Program-made: the position numbers and the translations under genes
Part shown: positions 53,881 to 64,000 of the stretch, in pieces
Numbering within the stretch: position 1 is the stretch's first letter
How the letters are laid out: every line of letters begins with the position of its first letter
Notes under the pieces: model-generated
What the model was told of the DNA's origin: nothing
Seen by the model: only the letters and a program-made list of their open reading frames with translations
Databases searched by the model: none
Assembly: GCA_949775045.1 (NCBI GenBank)
Contig: OX459101.1
Coordinates: 14,692,942-14,756,941, forward strand
Source: Metridium senile
Lineage: Eukaryota; Cnidaria; Anthozoa; Actiniaria; Metridiidae
Direction: 5' to 3'
Length of the DNA stretch: 64,000 bases

Positions 53881-56800
53881 CTAGTAAAAAGATCAAGAGA
53901 TATATAAGTGTCTCAGTAGTGTCTCAGTAGAGCTGGTGAATATTTTAGCATAACCATTATATTTTAAAGCAATAGATAACGTTTTACTATGTTGTATTGA
54001 AGCAATAAACGAGCGATTTCCGTGGTTTATCGGTGTAATAAACCACGCGGGATGTTGGGAGAACACGAAAAAAGGCCTAAGAAAATCTCGAGCCTCCGGG
54101 CGAGAGATTTTCGGCCTTTTTGAGTGTTCTCCCAACATCCCGCGTGGTTTATTACACCGATAAACCACGGAAATTGCTCGTTTATTGCTTTTATAATATA
54201 GAAAGTTTCAAAAACGAAATAAAAACGAATTTAAACAAGTTATTTTTTTTTCATTTTGCTGATGAACAAATCAATTCTCCTGAGAATTCTCAACCATCCA
54301 ATCAAATCGCTTGTTATAAGCACAAATGTACAAATCTTTCACAACTTTCAAAGCTACAAAATTATATTCTGCAGGTTATGTTTTCATGAAAATATTACAT
54401 TCTTTTTAAAACTTTTGGGAGAATATGGTAGATACAAGTGGAGAATGCCTCAAATCAAAGCTCTATGGATCAATGTAGCTTGAAAGCTAATGAAACGATC
54501 GAGTTTGTTGTCAATAACATGTTTGTTGGCCGGTTCTTGTTGGGAAATCCCCGATGATTTTGGTCGTAATAATGAAGGATTTATTGACTAACAAACAAAT
54601 CTAGACATCGTTTAACCTCAAGAAGATGATATTTACTCACTACTGTCATCGACATTATGTGGCTGGTTTGAGTTGAGGATTGCTTGGACATTTTTCAATC
54701 AAGTTAGATTCACCGCTAAATTCGGACGAACAGAAATCGCCATGATAGTCAGGTAATCCTGCTTTGAACAAAAAAAGATGTATTCGCCGTTGGTCAGTTA
54801 TTAAATAAATGCATTGATGAATACTTAAGATATTGACTATAGTTATATCGTAAAGCATCTGTTTTTGCAAACTTATTTATTCAAGTGGATAATTTGTGTG
54901 CTAAACTAGCTTTGTCCGTTGGATGCCGTGTCATTCGCTTGGTTTGCATTGTGAAATTTAACTTCACTTCCTTCACTGAACAGATATCTTACTTTATCCT
55001 TTAACATCAATAACCTAATTAGGCTGCTTTTTTGTACATTTTTCTTGCTGTTTTGTAACGTCTACGAGTATTTTATGCCTCCAGCGTAGCGTATTTTAAT
55101 AATACATTTAGAAATATACTCTTTCTTTTTAATTCAAAAACAAAACTGTCAAATATAAACTTTTTTGATCTTTTTTCGCTCTTATTCAACAATAAAAGTG
55201 ACTTTTAGAACTACCTGTTCTGTTTATGTGATGCATTGAGTGTTTTTGTTGTTTTTAATTTGTTTATTATATCAGCTTTTTAACAAAAAGAAAATATTTA
55301 CTTGATATTTTGAACGCCATTTTTCAAAAGTGAACAGGGAGCAAACAACAACTTTTTCGCTGTTTTTTTTCTTCTGTTCTTTTTCTCCAAAACCGTGGTT
55401 TATCGGTGTAATAAACCACGGTTTTGGACCAATCAGAGCGCGCGTTATAATCAAACTATATTATAACTTAAGATACAATCACACGCCGCAGTTGTTTGAT
55501 TGTATATCCGATATAACATAAATATAACCTATAAACCGTGTACAGTGGAACCCCGCCTTTTAATAGGGCCATCCCGTTATTGCGGCCAGAGTTTTAGGGC
55601 ACGACGAAATGCATGCCCATTCATTTTCTATAAAAATTACCCGCTTAATACGGCCACCCCCTTAATACGGCAACTTTGGGATGTCCCTTCGGTGACCGAA
55701 TGAACGGGGTTCCACTGAAAATCAGTTATTTTTATATTTTTAAGCTGCTCTCTAAAACGTCCCCAGCCGTCTTGCCCATAAGCGCAAGCGTTCAAAAGAA
55801 AGGGAAATGGAGTCTTTTCAAGATGGTGGATTCCTTAATGGCGGATGACACGGATGTCAGTTTATAATTCACTTCACTTCTAATGGTGATACGAGATACC
55901 AAATTGGTATCACAATTTGGCTGAAAGAAAGGAAGAAAGTGTAAAAAAAATGTATTTGAACTAACCCCCGGATGACAAGATAGAAGCCCTTTGATTTGAT
56001 ATGCCAGTTCAGAAAATGAAGGTCTTTGCTTAGGATCTGGATTCCAGCATTTCCACATTATAGAATACCTGTAAATACCAGACTTATCAATATTATAATC
56101 ATGTTATTATAGTACACTGCAAAAACGGCTGAGTAGATACAACACAGTATATTGCGTTAATCATGCATTCAGGATGACACTTTATAGTGAGTAAACACAA
56201 CTCTATAGTGAGTAAACCCAACTCATTATTGAGTAAAAGTGAGGTTAAACTCAATTTATTGAGTACATTGTACTCAATGTTGCGTCTTCATTTATGTTTA
56301 CTCTCAATAATAAGTTGGGTTTACTCACTATAAAGTATTATCTTGAATGCATGATTAACGCAATATACTGTGTTGTATCTACTCAGCCGTTTTTGCAGTG
56401 TAAAGTTAAGTCATCATTTTTTCCGATGTTACAAATTTCATTCTATTACCTATCGTTTACATCAAACACTGACGCAGCCTATACTAGTTTACTGGTTATA
56501 TTGGTCCCCATTTATATTAATATTACAACCATTCAAATATTGAATATACCTTTTCACGGTGCTCATATTATCGAACAACCTCCGCCTCGATAGCGTGTAA
56601 TATCTTCTTTATATTTTGACTACAGCCCGTGGAATTTTGAAGTGTTTTAATTGTTTGATAATGTATACATTCCTTAAATTACCGCGAGCTGTAATCAAAT
56701 TGTAAAGAAAACAGTACACGCTATCGAGAGTTTTTGAACGAGAACCATAAAAGAACTATTAACAGCAAAAAAATACTCACAGGTCACGTGATGTGTTGGT

Positions 56801-59800
56801 TGGTTTCTCCAATCGGTAGCCATCTTTAAGTTTTTGAAGAATCTCAATACCAGATAATCCACCATAGGGAACGATGCCTGGTAATGGTAATAAGAGATTC
56901 CTGGATAAGTTGAAGGTTGATACAGCTATTTCAAAAGTCACTATCGTAGCCGAAGCTACAACACTCACGCAAAGGCTGCCAAGGATGCCGGTATCTTTTT
57001 TTCTTGTCAAGTTAGTTATTGCATATTATGTTTCAAGTTATACAGCTATTTCAAAATGGTTGGCGAAGGTTCTGCTGCTTGTTGTATGTGGCATATCAAG
57101 CCAGAAATACACTTTGGATGGCGTGAATTCAAGCAGCAAGAAGGTCACAACAAAATGGACATTTTCCAAACTTTGTCTGCAGGGTTTTCAAGCATATTTC
57201 ATGCTGCATTGATGATATTATTTACATTTGACTATAACATATTTCAAGCTTGATAAGCAACATGCAAGTAGCAAGATAGCTGTTATTTTAATTGTATATG
57301 AAGACAGCTTGTCGAAAATGTACTTCTCCTAAACATAATTGTCGTTCGTATCCATATATGGTATAATCATACATATCTGTTCATACAAAGAAATACAAAG
57401 AATACAAAGTATACAAAGAACTAACGTCAACGAAAAATTGATATGGGGTGTCAGTATTGCGTACCTCCACTTTCGATTTCCCAAAGCAAAACACCAAAAG
57501 ACCACCTGAACAAGACAAAAGTTAATATTTGAATACGATTACATTGGCTATCCATGGCAGGGTAACTCATAGTCTTTATTATTATGAATAATCTTATTGC
57601 CATCAGGTTTATGATTATCTTCATATCATCACATAGCATCACATTTATCATCAAGATCACCATTACAATGATTGCAATTATCATAACCACCATCGTCATT
57701 ATTGTCATCATTATCATTCATTTTGTGACTGTGACCGACTTTATCCTGATTGGCAGACTAGCTGAATTGCTCCGGATTTACATAGAGTGGGTGATTTGAC
57801 GGACTTCAATCGGAGGCAGTTTACAACCTTTAAAGCCTAATTCAAACTATGCTTAGTTTGTGTGAACCAGGCTTTGACGATATTTTTAGTGGTTAATTGC
57901 TAATTTCCTAATGTGTTCCGGCCAAGCACAGGCACTGAGGATGGCCGTGACGTCAATATCAACATTATTTTTGTGATTTCCATTGGACATTTTGAGATTA
58001 AAATTCTGAGTTAAATCCACATATTCTAATTGCTTTTAAATCAATTTTGAATGGTTTTCGCCGTCTCCCCCGGATCTGTTTTCGCAGATTTTTGTCCGTG
58101 ATTTTTCTTGTTTTTGCCATTAACTAAACTGTGCATGCGTGATGATTCTCAACCAATTATATTGCGAGTAGGAACACACAACGATTTTAATATATTAGAT
58201 GTGTGAACATTACCTATTTCTAAATAATCATTAATATCATATCTTCCTATATTTATATAATTTTTTTTTAAATAAAATTGTAAGGGTGTCTATAATTATT
58301 GGTATGCACTAGAAATTATTATTGTTGTGCAGATTATCAAAACAATCAACATAATCACCACCATTAACATAAGTGGTACTTACACATCAGTTTCTGTTGT
58401 ATAGGTGTAGTCTTCTAAAGATTCTATAGCCATCCATCGAACAGGAAGAAGACCCTGAAACAAAGATCTTGAACATATTGACTGTGAAGAGAAATCACAT
58501 ATGAATTTACTCCGAATCGATATTATCCCTGTACGAATGCGTCTTTTGTCAAATTGTACAGCGGTGCTAGATATAAACATGAAACAGGAGTATTTTGTGT
58601 GTACACCGCCCATGATTAAACGGAATGATGTCATTAATAATTATAAAAAAACATACCCCAGTGGTTTTTTCGTATTGTCCAATCTCGTAGACGTCACGTG
58701 ACATACCAAAGTCAGAGACCAAGGCAATCATGTTCTTTCCCAGTAGTATATTACGAGCAGCCAAATCACGGTGAACATACTGATTGAAAAATAAAAGAAA
58801 TTGTTGATAGAACTTTGTCATAAATGGCGGAAAATGACTAAATATTTTAATATGTTAGCACTGTCACATGAAATAATTATCATAGATAGACCTTGATGGA
58901 AAGTTTCGCTGCTCTGTGCAAAATGCTAATACAGATATACTAAATTGAAAATGTTAGGATTTGTATATAATTTTATGTTGAGGGTATTGTGGCAACGTTT
59001 TTGTGTATTTTCCAATTTTTAATTTCTTATATCTTGAAAATTTAACCTCTTTTTCTCAAACTTTTACAAATTATTCTTATAATGAATGTCTACAATATGA
59101 TAGAGATTACCCGATACGATTACTCAATATTTTATCTTAGATACAATTACCCGGTATTTCAAGGTATGATTGCCCGACATTCAGTTGTCTTACATGTGAT
59201 TACCAGATATTTTATCTAAGATTACCCAATATTCTATCTAAGATTACCCGATATTTTTCAAGATGTGCCATCCCTTCGGCAATCTCATAGGCAAACTTGA
59301 GTCGTTCTTTCTCGGTGATGGCTTTGCGAGGTGGTTCGTGTGCAGTGTTCTCATATTCAGGCAATGGACGGTTCTCTTTGATGTATTCAAGAAGACAACC
59401 ATTTGGTGCAAACTTTACAACCAACAAAGGAGGACCTATGAAGCATATATTACTTTATAATCACAAGGTCATTATAATCACAGGCTACATTTAATCATAA
59501 AATATACTCATTGCTGATGCATGTTCCTTATGTACACTGCATATCGCACGCTGCATATCAGTTCATATTCCACACTTTATATTGCATATTGCATGCTGCA
59601 TTCTGGATATTGCATGCTGTAAATCAGTGCATATTCCACACTTTATATTGCATGCTACATCAGTGCATATTCCACTCTTTATATTGTATATTGCATGCTG
59701 CATATCAGTATATATTGCATATTGCATATTGCACGCTGCATTCTGGATAATGCATGCTGCATATCAGTGCATATTTTACAGTTTATATTGCATATTTCAC

Positions 59801-62800
59801 ACTACATTTTGAATACTGCATGCTGCATATATATAACTGTATTTTGCATATCGCAAGCTGTACATTGCATAGTGTATATATTGTAAACTGCATATTGCAT
59901 ATTGCATATTGCACATTGCCCATCACACTACTTATTACACTCTGAAAATTGAATATTTCATACTGCTTATCAAATATTTACTTGTTGAACAATACTGCAT
60001 ATTGTAAACCGCCTATTTTTACATTGTAAACTGCAAAGGGCATATTGAACACTACATATTGCACGCTACATATTGCACGCTACATATTGCACGGTGCATA
60101 TTGCACGATGCATTCTACTTTTGCATATAGCAAACTAGCTATGTGACTTGGCATTTGTTGTTGACCTACCGTTTATGGTGCACGCGCCAATTAGGCTTAC
60201 AATGTTAGGGTGATCTCCTATCTTCGACATGATGTTGATTTCGTTACATATGTCACGCAGTTCGCATTCAGTAGGATTGTCTAAAAACAGATTATAAGTG
60301 GTTAGTTTTTATTAAAGAACTTCTGTATTGCTGTGGCAATACTCCCAAGGCCTAGGTCGTGACGGGATGTAGGATCAGTGATTACGTACATAGTCCAAAT
60401 CGGCTGGAATCAAGAATCAAAGACGAGGGATCGGGATCGGGTGAATAAATTCAGGGATCAATGATCAGGGATTAAAATACTCAAGCTTTATTTTGAGATC
60501 AGGGATGCACATGCAATGTTTGAACTACAAAACTTGGCAAAAACCAGTGAGACACTTATGGTTTTTGTTTTTTGACCTTGAGCTATACGTTTTCGCTATC
60601 ATCCTCCTTCCCCTTCCCACCATACAATGCTGTTTTTCGGTTATAGCATGTTTACTTGATGACATCCAGGCCGACATTGTGTAATGGGTGAGTGGTTTTA
60701 ACAACAAAATGAATCTCAAACATCACGCGCATTACGGTAAAGACTAGTGTCCCTTTTTTGTAGCAGTTGTCTCACTTAGTTTTTACCGAGGTTGTAGGCC
60801 TAAGATTAGTATTGTGCTTGAAACAAGAGATTTGTTTGCTATTATTCCTTACCTTTCAGCATCTTGACAGCGCAGTACATGCCTTGCTTCTCTTTTCCTT
60901 CTGCACTTTTCTTTAAGAAACCTTTATGAACAACACCAAAGGCACCCGAGCCAAGTCTGTTTTCGATCGTCAGATCATCACGTGGTATCTCCCACCATTC
61001 CTTGATCACGTCGATCTTAAGTAGATCAAACCAATCCACTGCTGATTCGTAAGGGTTTTCACTCAACTGTTCAAATAATATAAGGCTACGTTTAAGAAGT
61101 AGATTGCAAAAGAGAGAGTGCTTCTTTATGTTTCTAAATACGAAAGGCATCTGAAAGCATAAGGCTGAGTTCTTTTATTGTTTTGGAGTGTTTGGAAACC
61201 CCAATTTAGCACGAAGCTCGAGTTTTTGGAATAATTTATATAAGAAGCTAAGCTATTCTAATATGCATGCAGTTTGAGAATATTTTGAAAATGATTGAAA
61301 CCCGGGATTGAAACACTATTTGTAACCTGGTTCAAACGCGACGTTTAAACTAGGCCTTAGCTCTATGTACTATTTGTAAACTTACTCTTTCAATTCTTTC
61401 TTTGAGGTGTCTTTCTTCTTCTTTTTTCTTACGCCACCATCTCAAGAACAGTAGTCCAACTACAACCAATATGATGGCCATCACAACAACAGGAACAACT
61501 ATTGCAGTTATAGGTGTCTTGGGCAGGATAGCCGCTGATAATAAGATAACAATATATCATCACCATCATCATCAATGTCATTATCACCATCAGTATTACC
61601 ATTATCATCATCATCATCATCTTTATCATCACTATCATAATTTTTTGATAATCGTTACCAGTGATACCATCAACATCGTCCTTATCATCATCATCATCAT
61701 CATCTTCATCCCCGTCAGCATCATCATCATTATGATCATTGATCATTATAAACATTGTCATCAATATCATCGTCATCATTTTCACCGCCACCGTCGCCAC
61801 CACTGAATGGGCAGATCCAGACATTTATCAGTGGGTGTCCCAATTGTAAAACACAATTTTAATCGTTAACAACATATCATTGGTTTTGAATACAAACCTT
61901 TGGTAGTAACAGACAAAGGCTCACTTGGTTGCGATCCGTACGAGTTTACAGACGCAACACGCACAAGATAGTTGGTATTCGAGTCCAAATTCTCAACAGT
62001 TAATGAAGTTTCATCGGCACCGACAACCACAGCATTATAATACGGCATACTAGTGCCAGCCTTCTTGTACTGGATAGTGTAGTTAGTGATGCTGAATGTC
62101 ACGTGATGAACTGGGGCCGACCAACTGATTGCTGCAGATGTGATAGTGACGTCACTTTGGCTTAGGTTCACTGGCGGTGGAGGACTAGCTATAAACAAAG
62201 TCATTTTATTCAAGCCATTTTGCTTTCGAAGTCATTTTATTCCAAATTATAGTTTTTATCGAAAGATTGACCTGGGTTAAATTTGTTTGCTTATTTGTGG
62301 TGTCCAGATGGCATTTTTAATCCAAGTCCTTTTATCTCAAAGTAGAAAGTAGTTTGTATCGAGACATTGGCCTAGGCCCATCAATTTGATTGCATATTTG
62401 CTGTATGGCGTCTGTTTTATGACACTTTAAATATCAGAACATTGGCAGTTAGCAAACACGAAACTGCCAAAAATAACGATATTGTCAACTCCAAGATATA
62501 TACCCGATTGCAGAAATCGATATGTCTAATTATTCAGTTTATTACATTATTATTAATGAAATACCGATATTTCTTTATTTCAAAAATTTGGATTTTTTTA
62601 TATGTGAAAATGTCATTATTATGGTTACGGAGCATTACGGTAGCTTCTTGTGTCAGAAAAAAAGTTTTATTTTCTTTATTATTGATATTTATATAATAAA
62701 CATGATATTAAATGGACGCTTGGAGATTTTGGTCTTCTCGTGTTAGCTAACTCGTGAAAGTTCTCAGCGCGCCAATGTAATATCCTCTATCTATGATTCT

Positions 62801-63405
62801 CCAGAAATATCAAAAAAGAACTCGATCAGTGAGAGTCGGAATACGTTTTTCCGGATCTTCATTATATGTAGAAACACACCTTTAATGTTTTGAACATTTC
62901 AATACCTTTAACACTAACCGACGAATAAGATAAAGCATTTGATTTCTTCAAGATGTTCCCCGTGATGCTTTGCGTTGCTGCCCAGGACGTTGTGTTGATC
63001 AGTTCTGCCGTAATGTCAAACTCGACACCAACGCCTTGGCTGCAAACAATCAACCATTTTATAATATCAAGTAAGACCTACAATCTAATTTTGGGGTTTT
63101 AGCACTGTATTAGGGGGCGAACCAAAACGCAGCTTTCGACTGGTGCTTGATTACTAAGCCACATAAGAATAAAAACAATGACTCTCTCCTGCATTGCCAA
63201 GGGTGATGGAGATAGAAGCTAGCAGAATTGCATTAGCTAAACTATTTTAAATAACATATGATTTTTGTTTATATACATTTAGCAACCATAATCAAGAATG
63301 AGTTCCTAATGAGAAACAGAAATGCTGTACTTACAAGAATCTGATGACTTTTATCTGGTATATATTGTATTTTTCTGATTTGGTATTTTTAAATATCCCA
63401 TTGAG
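53704..63405 (-). CDS. RTK-B: inverted paralogue of RTK-A, 5' part outside the window
   Basis: Exons in coding order: 63405-63335 and 63039-62906 (SEA), 62188-61898 (FN3), 61534-61386 (TM), 61066-60853, 60280-60170, 59435-59248, 58779-58657, 58454-58384, 57505-57465, 56877-56781, 56068-55966 (kinase), 53880-53704 (tail). The ten exons from FN3 to the last kinase exon have exactly the RTK-A lengths. The first visible SEA exon does too (71 bp); the next is 3 bp shorter. The exon equivalent to the start of SEA, and the FN3-1, kringle and Frizzled exons, were not found before the window edge. Kinase landmarks (glycine loop, lysine, [31 protein letters not shown]) are intact. The tail is 58 codons, longer than in RTK-A. 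Confidence 0.92.
53997..54195. repeat. About 200-bp palindrome
   Basis: GCAATAAACGAGCGATTTCC and GTGGTTTATCGGTGTAATAA on the left are mirrored on the right; the centre is GCCTCCGGGCGAG. In the last RTK-B intron. Confidence 0.9.
55388..55426. repeat. Perfect hairpin sharing the palindrome's core
   Basis: AAAACCGTGGTTTATCGGTG / TAATAAACCACGGTTTT. The same GTGGTTTATCGGTGTAATAA word is in the palindrome at 54023. Confidence 0.88.
55541..55719. mobile_element. pogo/Tigger-like MITE
   Basis: Same termini (CAGTGGAACCCCGCC / GGGGTTCCACTG) and interior as the 30890 copy. In the last intron of RTK-B. Confidence 0.85.
55966..61066 (-). CDS. RTK-B tyrosine kinase domain
   Basis: Eight exons of identical lengths to RTK-A (214, 111, 188, 123, 71, 41, 97 and 103 bp). 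The catalytic-loop exon 58779-58657 differs from the RTK-A copy at only two of 123 bases by eye, both silent. Elsewhere there are conservative changes, mainly between the glycine loop and the lysine. The last kinase exon uses an acceptor whose first bases differ (GTATTC against TTATTC) but the codon Tyr is the same. Confidence 0.92.
56113..56404. mobile_element. Hairpin MITE with TA flanks
   Basis: Ends CACTGCAAAAACGGCTGAGT and ACTCAGCCGTTTTTGCAGTG with arms of at least 55 bp, flanked by TA on each side. Interior rich in TTTACTCACTATA-like words. Confidence 0.88.
56405..56530 (+). repeat. Interspersed repeat family C
   Basis: CACTGACGCAGCCTATACTA with upstream TTCTATTACCTATCGTTTAC, as at 40740. 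Confidence 0.6.
56621..56706. mobile_element. Short MITE, family L, in RTK-B
   Basis: TTGACTACAGCCCGTGGAA and TTACCGCGAGCTGTAATCAA. Same intron as the RTK-A copy at 20865. Confidence 0.75.
56918..57055. mobile_element. Family B MITE in the matching RTK-B intron
   Basis: ATACAGCTATTTCAAAA ends and GCCAAGGATGCCGGTATC arm, at the same position relative to the exon as the RTK-A copy at 20547-20688. Confidence 0.8.
57580..57720. repeat. ATC-rich low-complexity tract
   Basis: Imperfect ATTATCATC-type repeats after the RTK-B WSFGVLL exon acceptor. Confidence 0.7.
57721..58383. other. RTK-B intron with nothing recognised
   Basis: No element or exon identified; shorter than the matching RTK-A intron, which gained a SINE and hairpin elements. 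Confidence 0.4.
58536..58600 (+). repeat. Repeat family P in RTK-B
   Basis: GTCTTTTGTCAAATTGTACA then GCGGTGCTAGATA, antisense to RTK-B and in the same intron as the RTK-A copy at 17117. Confidence 0.7.
59095..59248. repeat. Splice-site-like tandem repeat in RTK-B
   Basis: On the minus strand the donor CGG|GTAATC is followed by variants of GGGTAATCTTAGATAAAAT, as in RTK-A. Confidence 0.78.
59505..60130. repeat. Degenerate GCATATTGCAYRCTGCAT-type satellite
   Basis: Reverse-complement counterpart of 14335-14760, in the matching RTK-B intron, about 200 bp longer. Confidence 0.85.
61335..61370. mobile_element. Stub of a family K MITE in RTK-B
   Basis: Only one arm remains (GCGACGTTTAAACTAGGCC), just after the TM exon donor in gene direction, matching 12592 in RTK-A. 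Confidence 0.55.
61386..61534 (-). CDS. RTK-B transmembrane exon
   Basis: 149 bp as in RTK-A. It has the same hydrophobic segment ([20 protein letters not shown]) and a basic stop-transfer group, with RWWRKKK replacing RWWRMKK. Confidence 0.92.
61545..61800. repeat. CAT/ATC-rich microsatellite
   Basis: Imperfect CATCATCATC runs in the FN3-TM intron of RTK-B. Frames across it are His/Ile or Asp/Met artefacts. Confidence 0.88.
61898..62188 (-). CDS. RTK-B membrane-proximal FN3 domain
   Basis: 291 bp, same length as RTK-A exon 10 and nearly the same protein ([12 protein letters not shown] start, [16 protein letters not shown]). The following intron has an expanded ATC/GAT-type microsatellite, as in RTK-A. 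Confidence 0.92.
62906..63405 (-). CDS. RTK-B SEA exons, cleavage serine missing
   Basis: Exons 63405-63335 and 63039-62906. The second is 134 bp against 137 bp in RTK-A. The loop reads [10 protein letters not shown] where RTK-A reads FFQGSVGVEFD: one codon (Ser) is absent and the frame is kept. The serine is the nucleophile of SEA self-cleavage in studied proteins, so this domain probably stays uncleaved. Confidence 0.82.
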
Positions 63406-64000
63406 CTGAAAGAAAGCAGTTTCATTAGATAGCTACAATCATGTGCAAAATTGTTGGGACATTGTCACTTTTTTATGAGCGTTTTCGTTTTCGTTTTCGT
63501 TTTCGTTTCAAAAAATATACAAAATCTATCAATTTTATTTGCAAACCCCCTTCCCCCCTAAGCAATGTTGATTGGTCTTTCAAATGACAACCTTTTCACA
63601 TTCCCACAATTCAACATTGGAACGGGGGAGAGGGGGAAACGGAAAAATGATGTTGAAATATTTTTCATGTTAAAACCAGATAATGTCCCAAGGTATTTTG
63701 CACATGATTGTCTGAGACGCAATTCCTTTGGTAAACTTGTGTACGCGCATAAGTGGCCTTGTAATATATATCAAAGTAAAGCATTTAAGCGGTAAATCAT
63801 TCCGGAATAAAATATATTTGCAATAAACACAATGTTGATTAAATATAAGGAAAAGAAATACACATAACAACAGTGCCAATTAATAGCGCGCGTCATTCAT
63901 TTTAAAAGCAAACGTCGAAATGCTGTTTACGAGAGAGATAACTCCCGAGATTCGTACTCAACCACGTCTATATTACAAAGAGAGTTGTATATGCGCCTCT
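63406..64000. other. RTK-B intron sequence to window edge
   Basis: Contains a short TTTTCG repeat at 63483-63510. The next RTK-B exon upstream (start of SEA) was looked for and not found here. Confidence 0.5.

Overview
This is a eukaryotic, intron-rich, AT-rich window loaded with repeats. The gene content suggests a cnidarian, probably an anthozoan: an astacin protease ending in five ShKT modules, and a receptor tyrosine kinase with a Frizzled/kringle/SEA/FN3 ectodomain. Long hairpin MITEs, a tRNA-derived SINE and non-LTR retrotransposon 3' ends fill the introns. The species is inferred from gene style only. No bacterial operon, CRISPR array, rRNA gene or intact transposase gene was seen.

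Layout. 1-4.6 kb: gene-free, with an 85-bp minisatellite and two retrotransposon 3' ends. 4.6-21.7 kb (+): receptor tyrosine kinase A (RTK-A), 20 coding exons that join in one open frame of 972 codons. 21.7-27.4 kb: gene-free, with a 1.65-kb long-inverted-repeat element, a (TA)n tract, a 183-bp palindrome and a duplicated block next to the astacin promoter. 27.7-51.2 kb (+): secreted astacin metalloprotease with TSP1, MAM and ShKT domains, 18 coding exons, 821 codons. 51.2-53.7 kb: gene-free repeats. 53.7 kb to beyond the right edge (-): RTK-B, a close paralogue of RTK-A in inverted orientation. Its SEA part, second FN3, transmembrane, kinase and tail exons are present; the N-terminal exons lie outside the window.

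RTK-A and RTK-B have identical lengths for the ten exons from the second FN3 to the last kinase exon. They also share several intronic repeats at matching places, so they are halves of an inverted segmental duplication around the protease gene. They differ in two functional spots. RTK-B lacks the serine codon at the predicted SEA self-cleavage site. RTK-A has a 4-bp deletion that cuts its cytoplasmic tail short. The most interesting content is this chimeric receptor family and its divergence, followed by the ShKT-exon duplication in the protease gene and a group of hairpin elements that share one terminal sequence.

Exon boundaries were set by reading GT/AG sites and checking that codon phase is kept across every junction. 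No alignment program was run, so identities and repeat borders are by eye.
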